Shown here one piece after another: positions 38,645-46,939 of a DNA stretch of 64,000 nt. Below the pieces are notes generated by a model. The model did no database searches. It was not told where the DNA came from and saw only the letters and a list, made by a program, of their open reading frames with translations. Numbering within the stretch: position 1 is the first letter of the stretch; each line of letters starts with the position of its first letter. Position numbers and translations under genes: made by a program. Source of the stretch: Pelolinea sp. (GTDB lineage: Bacteria > Chloroflexota > Anaerolineae > Anaerolineales > Anaerolineaceae); contig JAAZOD010000012.1 in NCBI GenBank assembly GCA_012797975.1, positions 1 through 64,000 of the forward strand, written 5' to 3'.

Positions 38645-39973
38645 ATGTTGAAAAAATACCAAATACTGGCACTGCTTTTGGCACTTTCTCTTGTTTTTGT
38701 GTCATGCTCAAAAACACCCAAAACTGCCGAAACAGCAAACACCACGTCAGCGGAAACCGAAGTTGAAGCACCTGCGGAAAAAACAACCATTGTATTTTGG
38801 AATGGTGTTGGTGCTCCGGAGAATGTTGTATTGACTGAATTGGTGAAAGAATATAACGAAACAAATCAAGATAATGTGTATGTAGAAGAAGTAATTCTTG
38901 ATTGGAGTACCTTATATTCAAAGATCCTCTTGGATTTCGAAACCGGTACCCCGCCAGACATTATGACCATTCAGCAAAGTGGTCTTTACCAGAATGTAGA
39001 TCTGGGTATTTTGGCTGATATCACTGACCTCATGCCTGAATACGGATTTGAAAAAGAGGATTTTGTTGAATCAGCATGGAATGGTAGTTTTATTGATGGA
39101 AAACAATATGCTGTTCCATTTGATTTGCACCCATTAGCACTGTACTATAATACCGGTCTGTTCGAAGAAGCAGGATTAGACCCTGCAAATCCACCAGCCA
39201 CCATGAAAGAATTCTTGAGCGCTGCCCAAAAGTTAACAAAAGATACCAATGGGGATGGTACAACCGATCAATATGGAATGGGTTTGGCCTACAGTGGTGG
39301 TCTTCCTTTCCGTCTTTGGATGTCATTGTTATGGCAGCATGACGGTGGAAATGTTCTAAACGAAGACAATACAGCAGCTGCTTTCAATACCGAGGCAGGT
39401 TTAGAATCTCTCGAATTTCTACACGACCTTGTTTATACCTATAAAGTCATACCCGAACAAGAGCAAAGCCCTGATGAGGATTTCATGAAGGGTATTGTCG
39501 GTATGGTCATTTCTGGACCTTGGTCGCAATTTGATTTCAATTCAGTAGATGGTCTTGAATATGCGACCGCGCCACTCCCGGTTTTCTATGATCAAGAAGC
39601 TGCATGGGCTGATTCTCACATGTTGGCTCTTCCTGACACAAAAGATGAAACACGTATGGCTGCTGCAATGAGCTTCGCTCGCTTTCTCTCTGACAATAGT
39701 TTGACCTGGACGCAAAAAGCAGGTCACTTACCTGTGAAACAATCTGTTCTAGAAAGCGCAGACTTTAAAGCCCTTGACAAGGCACAGGCATTTGCAGAAA
39801 CCTTACCCAACGCTCATTACTACCCCTCAATTAAAAATGAGTCACTGGTTTTCGGAAGAGACTCCAATTCTCCCTTTGTGGTTTTGATGGAATCAACTTT
39901 GTTGAATACAAAAACTCGACAGGAAGCTCTTAACGAAGTGGAAATAATGGTAAATGAGCTTTTGAGTCAATAA
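38645..39973 (+). CDS. Sugar ABC transporter substrate-binding lipoprotein (family 1)
   Basis: 442 residues. The signal peptide ends in lipobox FVSC, then an acidic linker, then a family 1 extracellular binding protein (TTIVFWNGVGAPEN; DFETGTPPDIMTIQQSG; DGKQYAVPFDLHPLALYYN). It delivers an oligosaccharide or glycoside to the two permeases that follow. It lies 80 bp after the aldolase gene. Composition of the binding site cannot reveal the sugar, but the operon context suggests a ketodeoxy-sugar-containing glycan fragment. Confidence 0.92.
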   Translation: MLKKYQILALLLALSLVFVSCSKTPKTAETANTTSAETEVEAPAEKTTIVFWNGVGAPENVVLTELVKEYNETNQDNVYVEEVILDWSTLYSKILLDFETGTPPDIMTIQQSGLYQNVDLGILADITDLMPEYGFEKEDFVESAWNGSFIDGKQYAVPFDLHPLALYYNTGLFEEAGLDPANPPATMKEFLSAAQKLTKDTNGDGTTDQYGMGLAYSGGLPFRLWMSLLWQHDGGNVLNEDNTAAAFNTEAGLESLEFLHDLVYTYKVIPEQEQSPDEDFMKGIVGMVISGPWSQFDFNSVDGLEYATAPLPVFYDQEAAWADSHMLALPDTKDETRMAAAMSFARFLSDNSLTWTQKAGHLPVKQSVLESADFKALDKAQAFAETLPNAHYYPSIKNESLVFGRDSNSPFVVLMESTLLNTKTRQEALNEVEIMVNELLSQ

Positions 39974-39999
39974 CTGTTTGGAAAAGAAGGAGGAAGAAG

Positions 40000-40872
40000 A
40001 TGTTTAGTAAAAAGAGGATAAACTTTGGTTCAGCAGGATGGTTCCTTTTGCCATATTTCCTTATTTACTTTATTTTCTTCTTCCTCCCTGCTATATCTAT
40101 TCTACCAATGAGTTTTACAGAATGGAGTATTGTTGGAACACCAAAATTCATTGGTTTTGAGAACTTTATAAAAATATTCAATGATCGATATTTTGTCAAA
40201 ACGCTTTCCAATACGTTTTTTTATACCATCTTGGTTACTGTAATATTGTCTGTTCTTGGTTTGTTGTTGGCGATTCTGCTCAATCAAAAATTGCGTGGAC
40301 GTAGCATTGCACGAACTATCGTAATTATGCCTTATGTTATTTCCAGTGCTGTGGCTGGTATTTTATGGCGGTGGATGTTTGAACGAAATTTTGGAATTAT
40401 TAATAATTATCTTCAGCAATTCGGATTACCTTTTGTTGGATGGTTATCGGATCCAAATATAGCTTTGTATTCTATTGTTATCATGAATATTTGGTGGTCC
40501 GTTGGTTTCAATACAGTCACTTTTCTCGCAGCCATTCAAGGAATTCCCGAGGAACTTTATCAAGCAGCACAAGTAGACGGAGCATCATCTTTACAGAGTT
40601 TTTTTTACATCACAATTCCTCAACTAAAGCCAATAATTCTGTATGTTACTGTTTTGTGCGCTGCAAATTCATTCCAGATGTTCGATGAAGCATATGTAAT
40701 GACACAAGGAGGTCCTCTAGGATCAACTACAACACTCGTTTACAAAAGTTATGTAGAAGCGTTTAAAAACTTTCGATTGGGATACTCTGCTGCGTTATCT
40801 GTGATTACGTGCCTCATCATAATCATGATTACTTTGATTCAAATGGGAGCAAATAAAAGGAGAAATGCGTGA
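40000..40872 (+). CDS. Sugar ABC permease, MalF/UgpA type
   Basis: A 290-residue membrane protein with six helices. The EAA loop is ELYQAAQVDGASSLQSFFYITIPQLKP, contacting the ATPase. The C-terminus overlaps the next permease start by four bases (ATGCGTGAC region), so the pair is coupled. AAGGAGG lies before the ATG. Confidence 0.92.
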   Translation: MFSKKRINFGSAGWFLLPYFLIYFIFFFLPAISILPMSFTEWSIVGTPKFIGFENFIKIFNDRYFVKTLSNTFFYTILVTVILSVLGLLLAILLNQKLRGRSIARTIVIMPYVISSAVAGILWRWMFERNFGIINNYLQQFGLPFVGWLSDPNIALYSIVIMNIWWSVGFNTVTFLAAIQGIPEELYQAAQVDGASSLQSFFYITIPQLKPIILYVTVLCAANSFQMFDEAYVMTQGGPLGSTTTLVYKSYVEAFKNFRLGYSAALSVITCLIIIMITLIQMGANKRRNA

Positions 40873-41708
40873 CAAAGAGAAAAATATCACAATTTTTTAC
40901 ATATTTGCTATTGTTTCTTGTAACGGCTTATTATCTAATACCGATCCTTGTTTTGGTTTCAACGTCATTAAAACCAGAAGGACAGGTGCTCTCAAGAACG
41001 TGGGAATGGATCCCGCGAGAATTTACTCTTGAAAATTATAAATACGTCTTACAGAATTTTCCGTTTTTGAAGTGGACGCTGAACAGTCTTCTTGTTACAA
41101 GTGGAACGGTTCTATTAACTTTAATGATCAGTTTGCCTGCCGGATATGCATTTGCTCGTTTGAAAATGCGAGGAAAAAACATTTTATTTTCTTTGGTGAT
41201 GTTGACCATTATGATCCCATTTTTTGCTTATACTCCTCAACTCTATTTATTAATCACAAAAATGGGATTAAAGAATACATATTTGGGTTTGATCATACCG
41301 ATGAGTACAAGTGGTGTAAGTATTTTTTTATTCAAACAATTCATCGAACAATTGCCACCCGATCTAGACGAAGCTGCTGTTTTGGATGGCTGTTCCAATT
41401 GGGGTGTTTTCCTCAGAATTATTATGCCATTGATGAAACCTGCGATCGTTACATCTGTGATTTTTACTGCAGTTAAGAGCTGGAATAGCTTAATGTGGCC
41501 TCTCATTGCAAGTAGTGATAATGCGGTTAAAACATTGCCAGTGGGTTTATCGGTGAACATATTTCAAGTGGAAACGGGGCTTGCTAATCAGCCACCCTAT
41601 GGCGTAGTGATGGCGGCAGCTTTGTTATCTATTATTTTCCCTGTCCTTTTGTTCATATTTTTACAGCGTTATTTTGTCCAGGGTATTGCAACTACTGGAC
41701 TGAAATAG
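40869..41708 (+). CDS. Sugar ABC permease, MalG/UgpE type
   Basis: A 279-residue partner permease with six helices and the EAA loop DLDEAAVLDGCSNWGVFLRIIMPLMKPA. The operon contains no ATPase gene, so the importer must borrow a shared MsmK/UgpC-type ATPase encoded elsewhere, a common arrangement for such carbohydrate importers. Confidence 0.92.
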   Translation: MTKRKISQFFTYLLLFLVTAYYLIPILVLVSTSLKPEGQVLSRTWEWIPREFTLENYKYVLQNFPFLKWTLNSLLVTSGTVLLTLMISLPAGYAFARLKMRGKNILFSLVMLTIMIPFFAYTPQLYLLITKMGLKNTYLGLIIPMSTSGVSIFLFKQFIEQLPPDLDEAAVLDGCSNWGVFLRIIMPLMKPAIVTSVIFTAVKSWNSLMWPLIASSDNAVKTLPVGLSVNIFQVETGLANQPPYGVVMAAALLSIIFPVLLFIFLQRYFVQGIATTGLK

Positions 41709-41739
41709 AAATCGGAGACTATTCTTAGGAGCGTAATCG

Positions 41740-42951
41740 ATGCCATTGTTTGGAATGACTGATAAAAAAATAGAGAATTATGAGGCTCAATTGAGCCCAG
41801 AAACTATGGATTATGTTACCCAATCAATTGAAAAAATTGTCAAAGCAAAAGAAAACGGGAAAAAAGTTGTGGTGATACTTGGTAGTGGCCCCAATATACA
41901 TGAAGGGGTAACTACCTTGATGGCTGAATTGATGGACAAGGGAGCAATAGATGGTTTATCAACCAGTTCGGCAGTTATCTCGCACGAACTTGCTGGTGTT
42001 TTGGATAAAGTAAAAAGAGTAAATGGCATCAAACTTGGAATCAGCGAAAATTTGCTTCCAAAGGGAAATTATTTTGAGATTACTCAACTTCCAAAAGAAT
42101 TGCTTAATACAATTGATCACGAAATGAGCATTGACCATGATCTGATTCAACGTGGAAACAAGCTGGACGGGAATGTAATCATTAAAGCCGCTGGAAATAT
42201 GGGCTATCCCATGGGACTACGTTCTGAAAGAATCGCCAAGGAGATCTTGGGTGTAGCCAAGGCGTATGGCTTACCTTTTGAAACAGTGGCAGGTTGGGGA
42301 GCTGATTCTCGTACGATGATCGGAGCAGGAGCTAGAAAAAAATTACCTGTACTCGTTAGCGTTCCTCAATTAATTGGAGGGGGTGGAGTGGGTTTGTGCA
42401 TAGGAGATAGCATTTCAATCTCAGAACGATGCATGAAAATGGCTCAAATGCTAGGTAGTGCCGATGTGCTCATTGAATCGGCCGTTGCGCTTACGCAAGA
42501 AATTCACGACGGACCTTTTGAAACATATACCGGACACGGAGTCTGGGGAGATTGGGATGGTTATAAAAGCTATAGTTTAAAAAATAAGACCTTAATTCGC
42601 ATTGATCTTGACTCAAATCTTAAACGTGCATGGGATGCACAACGACAAGATTCATCAGTACAAAATGCAATTGATAAAGGTTTGCCAAAAACAAAATTAA
42701 CAGGAATTCCATTTCGAATGGAAATGTCAGGTTTTGCCAGGTTGGAAACAAGTATTCCTGTTATAGGTGACATTGGTGTCATTTGGCCAATTATTGCTTG
42801 GCATGTTGCGGAAAGGTTAAATATTGAATTGAATTTTATCAATCATCCACAGCAAACTGAAGAAGGACAAAAAATGCGTGAATGGATTGTAGATGAAATC
42901 CATCCATTCGCTCGAGAGAAGATGATAGAAATTGGACGATCACATCAATAG
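41740..42951 (+). CDS. Unrecognised conserved-looking enzyme (possible deoxyhypusine-synthase-like fold)
   Basis: 403 residues, cytoplasmic, no signal or membrane segment. I do not recognise the family. An N-terminal Rossmann-like start (KVVVILGSGPNIHEGV) is followed by AIDGLSTSSAVISHEL. The middle has GNMGYPMGLRSERIAKE, a Gly-rich LIGGGGVGLCIGDS loop and TGHGVWGDWDGYKSY. The C-terminal PVIGDIGVIWPIIAWHVAE loosely resembles the end of deoxyhypusine synthase. Conserved-looking His, Asp and Glu residues suggest an enzyme. It lies between the ABC importer and kdsB with 9-31 bp gaps, and a Shine-Dalgarno-like TAGGAGCG precedes it, so it belongs to the operon. Function is not assigned. Confidence 0.6.
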   Translation: MPLFGMTDKKIENYEAQLSPETMDYVTQSIEKIVKAKENGKKVVVILGSGPNIHEGVTTLMAELMDKGAIDGLSTSSAVISHELAGVLDKVKRVNGIKLGISENLLPKGNYFEITQLPKELLNTIDHEMSIDHDLIQRGNKLDGNVIIKAAGNMGYPMGLRSERIAKEILGVAKAYGLPFETVAGWGADSRTMIGAGARKKLPVLVSVPQLIGGGGVGLCIGDSISISERCMKMAQMLGSADVLIESAVALTQEIHDGPFETYTGHGVWGDWDGYKSYSLKNKTLIRIDLDSNLKRAWDAQRQDSSVQNAIDKGLPKTKLTGIPFRMEMSGFARLETSIPVIGDIGVIWPIIAWHVAERLNIELNFINHPQQTEEGQKMREWIVDEIHPFAREKMIEIGRSHQ

Positions 42952-42959
42952 GAGGAAAA

Positions 42960-43700
42960 ATGTTTGTATTAGGGATTATTCCTGCTCGCTTTGGGTCATC
43001 TCGTCTTGAAGGGAAGCCGCTGAAAGATATTTGTGGAAAACCGATGATTCAACATGTATATGAACGTGTTCAGTTGTCAAAATTGTTAAATGAGATCATT
43101 GTGGCTACAGATGATGAACGAATTGTGACAGCGGTGAAGAATTTTGGCGGAAATGCTCAAATGACATCCGTAAATCACAAAAATGGGACAGATAGAATTG
43201 CCGAAGTCGCAAAAAACATAGCGGCAGATATTGTTGTGAATATTCAAGGTGATGAACCGTTGATTGATCCAAGAATGATCGATGAGGCCATCCAGCCAAT
43301 GCTAGAAGATAAGGATTTAAAAGCATGTACCTTGTGCCGTCAGATCTTGTCTGAAGACGATATCCAAAGCCCGCATGTGGTAAAGACGCTATTTGATTTA
43401 CATGGAAATGCATTGCTTTTTTCAAGAGCGCCAGTTCCTTATCCTCGGAATAGGGAGTTATATAAGTCATATGAGCATATTGGCGTATATGTTTATAGAA
43501 AAGAATTCTTGATGCAATATGTCACAATGCCGCAAACACCGTTAGAAATTACTGAATCATTGGAACAATTGCGTATCCTCGAGAATGGGATACGAATGAA
43601 AGTTGTAGAAGTAACCATTCCTTATGAAGGCCTTAGCGTTGATACACAAGAAGATTTGGATCGCGTGCGGGAGATAATAAAACAACGGAACAACGAATGA
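42960..43700 (+). CDS. kdsB: CMP-Kdo synthetase (3-deoxy-manno-octulosonate cytidylyltransferase)
   Basis: A 246-residue nucleotidyltransferase. IIPARFGSSRLEGKPL at the N-terminus is the CTP-binding loop. ATDDERI, HKNGTDRIAE and VVNIQGDEPLIDP are KdsB signatures, and the C-terminal TPLEITESLEQLRILENG is characteristic. It activates Kdo to CMP-Kdo. No kdsA or kdsC is present, and the locus is otherwise catabolic or uptake-related, so it may salvage imported Kdo for a surface glycan. AGGAGG is close to the ATG; the stop overlaps the next gene. Confidence 0.92.
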   Translation: MFVLGIIPARFGSSRLEGKPLKDICGKPMIQHVYERVQLSKLLNEIIVATDDERIVTAVKNFGGNAQMTSVNHKNGTDRIAEVAKNIAADIVVNIQGDEPLIDPRMIDEAIQPMLEDKDLKACTLCRQILSEDDIQSPHVVKTLFDLHGNALLFSRAPVPYPRNRELYKSYEHIGVYVYRKEFLMQYVTMPQTPLEITESLEQLRILENGIRMKVVEVTIPYEGLSVDTQEDLDRVREIIKQRNNE

Positions 43701-44824
43701 ACACGCAGCAAATATTTATAAATAATAATAAATATAAATCCTGTCATTCGGTAACATTATGCAAGATGAAGAATGGAGATCTTCTTGCTGCATGGTTCGC
43801 TGGTGATGAAGAAGGTTCGAAAAATTCTGTTATCCTAACTAGTCGCAGAGAAAAGAACAAACACGGATGGTTGCCAGCAAGTGTAACTGTGAATGTGGTC
43901 GATAGAGCGGCTGGTAATCCGCGTGTGTTCAATGGCCCAGATGGGGGAGTGTGGCTTCTTGCACCCATTAATTATGGAAAATGGTGTCAGGGAGGAACAC
44001 GATTGTTTGTAAAACGTTCCTATGATTATGGCAGATCATGGTCAGATCTAGAATTGTTCGTTGAACCGAAGGGGATCCTTGGGAAGAATAAACCCATATG
44101 TACAAAAGCTGACACTTGGATAGTACCATGCGAATATGAAGAGAGGTGGCAGGCGGTTTTTCTGCGCTTGCCAGAAGGTCGAAAGGAATGGGAAATCATT
44201 GAATGCCCTGAAACGAATGCTCGTTTGCATCAGCCAACCATTATCCAAAAGGAAAATGGAGATCTGTTGGCTTTCATGCGAACATGGGAGGGCGTACTCT
44301 ATCAAACCCAATCTAGTGATGATGGTGTTACCTGGACGAAACCTGCGGCTACTGGAATACCGAACAATAATAGCGGTATTGACATGGTTAATTTGAATGG
44401 AACAAATATTGCCTTGATATGCAATCCTTGTAGTCTTGGAAAAGATGGAACAATAATTGTTACTTCAGAGAACCGGCCTGACAAAATCGATATTAAAGAA
44501 TTATGTGAAGCAGACTCAAGGCAAATAATAAATATAATTGATCCTGAATCTTCCAGTGCAATATTATCTCCTTCTTTTCCTGTTTGGGGACCGCGTAGCC
44601 CATTGAGCATATTACTATCAAATGATGAAGGTGAAACCTGGTGTCTTGTTGCAGATATTGAGACAGGACCAGGAGAATATAGCTATCCGGCTGTGATACA
44701 AAGTGCTGAAAGACAAATATCAATTGCCTACACAGCCAATCGAAAAGAAATTCGCTATGTAGAATTTGAAATCCCCGACAGTTTCGTCGGGAAAAAGTAT
44801 TCAAGGTATGTAAATACAAAATGA
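43697..44824 (+). CDS. Sialidase-superfamily protein (BNR/Asp-box), cytoplasmic
   Basis: A 375-residue beta-propeller of the BNR_2 sialidase-like family. The N-terminus MKNGDLLAAWFAGDEEGSKN matches the family start. Three Asp-boxes, SYDYGRSW (about 108), SSDDGVTW (about 208) and SNDEGETW (about 313), are visible. There is no signal peptide, so it would act on imported material. It may release a terminal 2-ulosonic acid. It overlaps kdsB and the YhcH gene by four bases each, arguing for one pathway. True sialidase activity is not shown by these motifs alone. Confidence 0.8.
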   Translation: MNTQQIFINNNKYKSCHSVTLCKMKNGDLLAAWFAGDEEGSKNSVILTSRREKNKHGWLPASVTVNVVDRAAGNPRVFNGPDGGVWLLAPINYGKWCQGGTRLFVKRSYDYGRSWSDLELFVEPKGILGKNKPICTKADTWIVPCEYEERWQAVFLRLPEGRKEWEIIECPETNARLHQPTIIQKENGDLLAFMRTWEGVLYQTQSSDDGVTWTKPAATGIPNNNSGIDMVNLNGTNIALICNPCSLGKDGTIIVTSENRPDKIDIKELCEADSRQIINIIDPESSSAILSPSFPVWGPRSPLSILLSNDEGETWCLVADIETGPGEYSYPAVIQSAERQISIAYTANRKEIRYVEFEIPDSFVGKKYSRYVNTK

Positions 44825-45285
44825 TAAAAAAAACACTTGGTTGTTCTATTGAAAAGACTGAATTACCAGGAAATATTAAAAATGCTCTGACGGCATTTGA
44901 AAAAATTGACCTTTCTTTCGTTAAAGAAGGCACTTATTTGTTAGAAGACGGAAGTAGATTCATTTTTTCTAGTTATGAGACACGACGATATGGTGACCAA
45001 GTAAAGGTTGAAGGTCACAAAAAGTTTATTGATATACAGATTATTTTTGAGGGCGAAGAGACAATTGGAGTATTACCCGCCAATGAAATCGAAAATAAAT
45101 CGGATTATGATGGAATTGATGACATTTGGACAGCAGAGGTTTTAGTAAACTCAATAGAGTTCCTAAATTTGAAAAAGAATGATTTTCTTATTTTATTTCC
45201 GAATGATGCACATGCTCCCCAATTGGCTGTTGGAAATGTTCCTCTATATGTGAAAAAAGGAGTCATTAAGGTTAATGTTCAATAG
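44821..45285 (+). CDS. YhcH/YjgK/YiaL family protein (ulosonic-acid anomerase type)
   Basis: A 154-residue cupin-like protein. The EGHKKFIDIQIIFEGEETIG segment and the C-terminal FLILFPNDAHAPQL (metal-binding His/Asp) identify the DUF386/YhcH family. E. coli NanQ of this family accelerates anomerisation of N-acetylneuraminate. In this locus it could equilibrate the anomers of the released keto-deoxy sugar. It is the last gene of the operon and overlaps the sialidase-like gene by four bases. Confidence 0.85.
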   Translation: MIKKTLGCSIEKTELPGNIKNALTAFEKIDLSFVKEGTYLLEDGSRFIFSSYETRRYGDQVKVEGHKKFIDIQIIFEGEETIGVLPANEIENKSDYDGIDDIWTAEVLVNSIEFLNLKKNDFLILFPNDAHAPQLAVGNVPLYVKKGVIKVNVQ

Positions 45286-45321
45286 ATTGTCGAAACTGAT
45301 CGGTGTTATTTTTAATATTTC

Positions 45322-45344
45322 TCATGAAAAGCGGATTTTCATGA
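45322..45344. other. 9-bp-arm inverted repeat between the ulosonate operon and larE
   Basis: TCATGAAAA (45322-45330) and TTTTCATGA (45336-45344) flank a 5-base loop in the 134-bp gap. An A+T-rich tract follows. It may be a terminator of the upstream operon or an operator for the lar genes. Confidence 0.45.
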
Positions 45345-45419
45345 AATTAGATTATTTTATGGGCGAAGAGAATTTTTTTACTAAAAACCAAATAGATAGC
45401 ATACTCTACGTTGGTATGA

Positions 45420-46166
45420 ATGATGATCGAAAAATATTTTCAAGATAAAAGTAGAATCGCTCTTGCATTTTCTGGTGGTACCGACTCGGCTTTTCTGCTT
45501 TCGGTTGCTATGAAAAACGGATGCGACATTCGTCCCTATTATGTGAACACACAGTTTCAATCACAACACGAGATGGATGATGCGAAACATTTTGCTGAAA
45601 TTATTGGAGCTCCATTAAAGATACTGAATTTCGATTTGTTTAATATACCAAAAATCATCCAAAATGATGGAGATCGCTGTTATCACTGCAAATATGCCAT
45701 TTTCAACCTGATAAAAGCAGCAGCGCATGATGATCATTGTGAATTGGTAATTGATGGTACCAATGCATCTGATGATGCAAAAGCAAGACCTGGAATGCGA
45801 GCACTCACTGAATTAGAAGTGCATTCTCCTTTGCGAGAGTGTGGTCTTTCTAAGATTCAGATTCGAGAGCTTTCCTATCAGGAAGGACTTGCTACCTGGA
45901 ATAAACCCTCGAATTCATGCCTGGCAACACGTATACCAACTGGGATGCCTATTCGAAAAGAAGCATTAGTCAAAATAGAACGAGCAGAGAATTATTTATA
46001 TGAGCTAGGATTCCGTGATTTCCGTGTAAAAGTTTTCAACGGTGATGCGAAAATACAATTACAAAAAACGCAGTTTAATAAAGCATGTACTTTGCGGATT
46101 GATATATTAAACAAGTTATCTCAATATTTTGATGATGTTTTTTTAGATTTTAAATGTCGGGATTGA
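45420..46166 (+). CDS. larE: LarE, ATP-dependent sacrificial/sulfur-transfer enzyme for the nickel-pincer cofactor
   Basis: A 248-residue PP-loop enzyme with the nucleotide-binding SGGTDSA at 18-24. Cys87 and Cys90 (CYHC) together with Cys167 (NSCLATR) give three cysteines, the pattern of LarE proteins that use a [4Fe-4S] cluster instead of sacrificing one cysteine. It adds sulfur to the pyridinium-3,5-biscarboxylic acid mononucleotide made by LarB. It is followed by larB and larC. ATG at 45420 or 45423; no strong ribosome-binding site. Confidence 0.9.
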   Translation: MMIEKYFQDKSRIALAFSGGTDSAFLLSVAMKNGCDIRPYYVNTQFQSQHEMDDAKHFAEIIGAPLKILNFDLFNIPKIIQNDGDRCYHCKYAIFNLIKAAAHDDHCELVIDGTNASDDAKARPGMRALTELEVHSPLRECGLSKIQIRELSYQEGLATWNKPSNSCLATRIPTGMPIRKEALVKIERAENYLYELGFRDFRVKVFNGDAKIQLQKTQFNKACTLRIDILNKLSQYFDDVFLDFKCRD

Positions 46167-46180
46167 CTGAGCGAATATAA

Positions 46181-46939
46181 ATGAATAAAACCGAAATATT
46201 GATGTTGTTGCGAAATGTACAAGCAGGATCCGTTAAACCCGAAGAGGCAATTTTAAAATTGAAACTTCAGCCCTTTGAAGATTTGGGTTATGCAAAAATC
46301 GATCATCATCGTATGATACGTCAAGGTGCTCAAGAAGTGATTTTTGGTCAAAGCAAGACAAGCGAACAAATAGCAGGGATTATCAATGCTTTAGAAAAAA
46401 ATAGTGCTACAAATATTCTTATTACACGAATATCAGCAAAAACAGCAAAATCGTTAAATGAGATCGTTCCAATTGAATATTATCCTGTTCCAAAATTGGC
46501 AATTGCATTACGAAAGATACAAACACCACAAGTCGGCTCGGTTGTTGTTGCATCGGGTGGTACGTGTGATTTACCAGTGTGTGAGGAAGCGGCAATAACA
46601 GCAGAAACACTTGGAAGCAAAGTTACCCGTCTCTATGATGTAGGAGTATCAGGAATTCACCGCTTGTTAGCGCAACTTGATCTATTAATGAATAGCCGAG
46701 TAGTGATTGCTGTTGCAGGGATGGAAGGCGCTCTTGCAAGTGTGATTGGTGGATTAGTTGATTGCCCTGTGATTGCAGTACCGACTAGTATTGGATATGG
46801 TGCTAGTTTCGGGGGTGTGGCAGCACTGTTGTCAATGTTAAACTCTTGTGCCAGTGGAGTTAGTGTGGTGAACATTGACAATGGTTTTGGGGCAGGATAC
46901 CTTGCAAACATGATCAACCAAATGGGAAGAACAGAATGA
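46181..46939 (+). CDS. larB: LarB, NaAD carboxylase/hydrolase of nickel-pincer synthesis
   Basis: 252 residues. The C-terminal PurE-like domain (VVVASGGTCDLPVCEEAAITAETLG in parts; AVAGMEGALASVIGGL; VPTSIGYGASFGG) is diagnostic of LarB. It carboxylates nicotinic acid adenine dinucleotide at C5 and releases AMP, the first step of the cofactor. Its stop overlaps the larC start by four bases. Confidence 0.93.
   Translation: MNKTEILMLLRNVQAGSVKPEEAILKLKLQPFEDLGYAKIDHHRMIRQGAQEVIFGQSKTSEQIAGIINALEKNSATNILITRISAKTAKSLNEIVPIEYYPVPKLAIALRKIQTPQVGSVVVASGGTCDLPVCEEAAITAETLGSKVTRLYDVGVSGIHRLLAQLDLLMNSRVVIAVAGMEGALASVIGGLVDCPVIAVPTSIGYGASFGGVAALLSMLNSCASGVSVVNIDNGFGAGYLANMINQMGRTE

Noticed and set aside
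34275-45285. Classical sialic acid (nan) operon
   Set aside because: NanE, NanK, NagA and NagB are missing, and KdsB, FucU and a D-arabinose-5-P isomerase type protein are present, which fits Kdo better.
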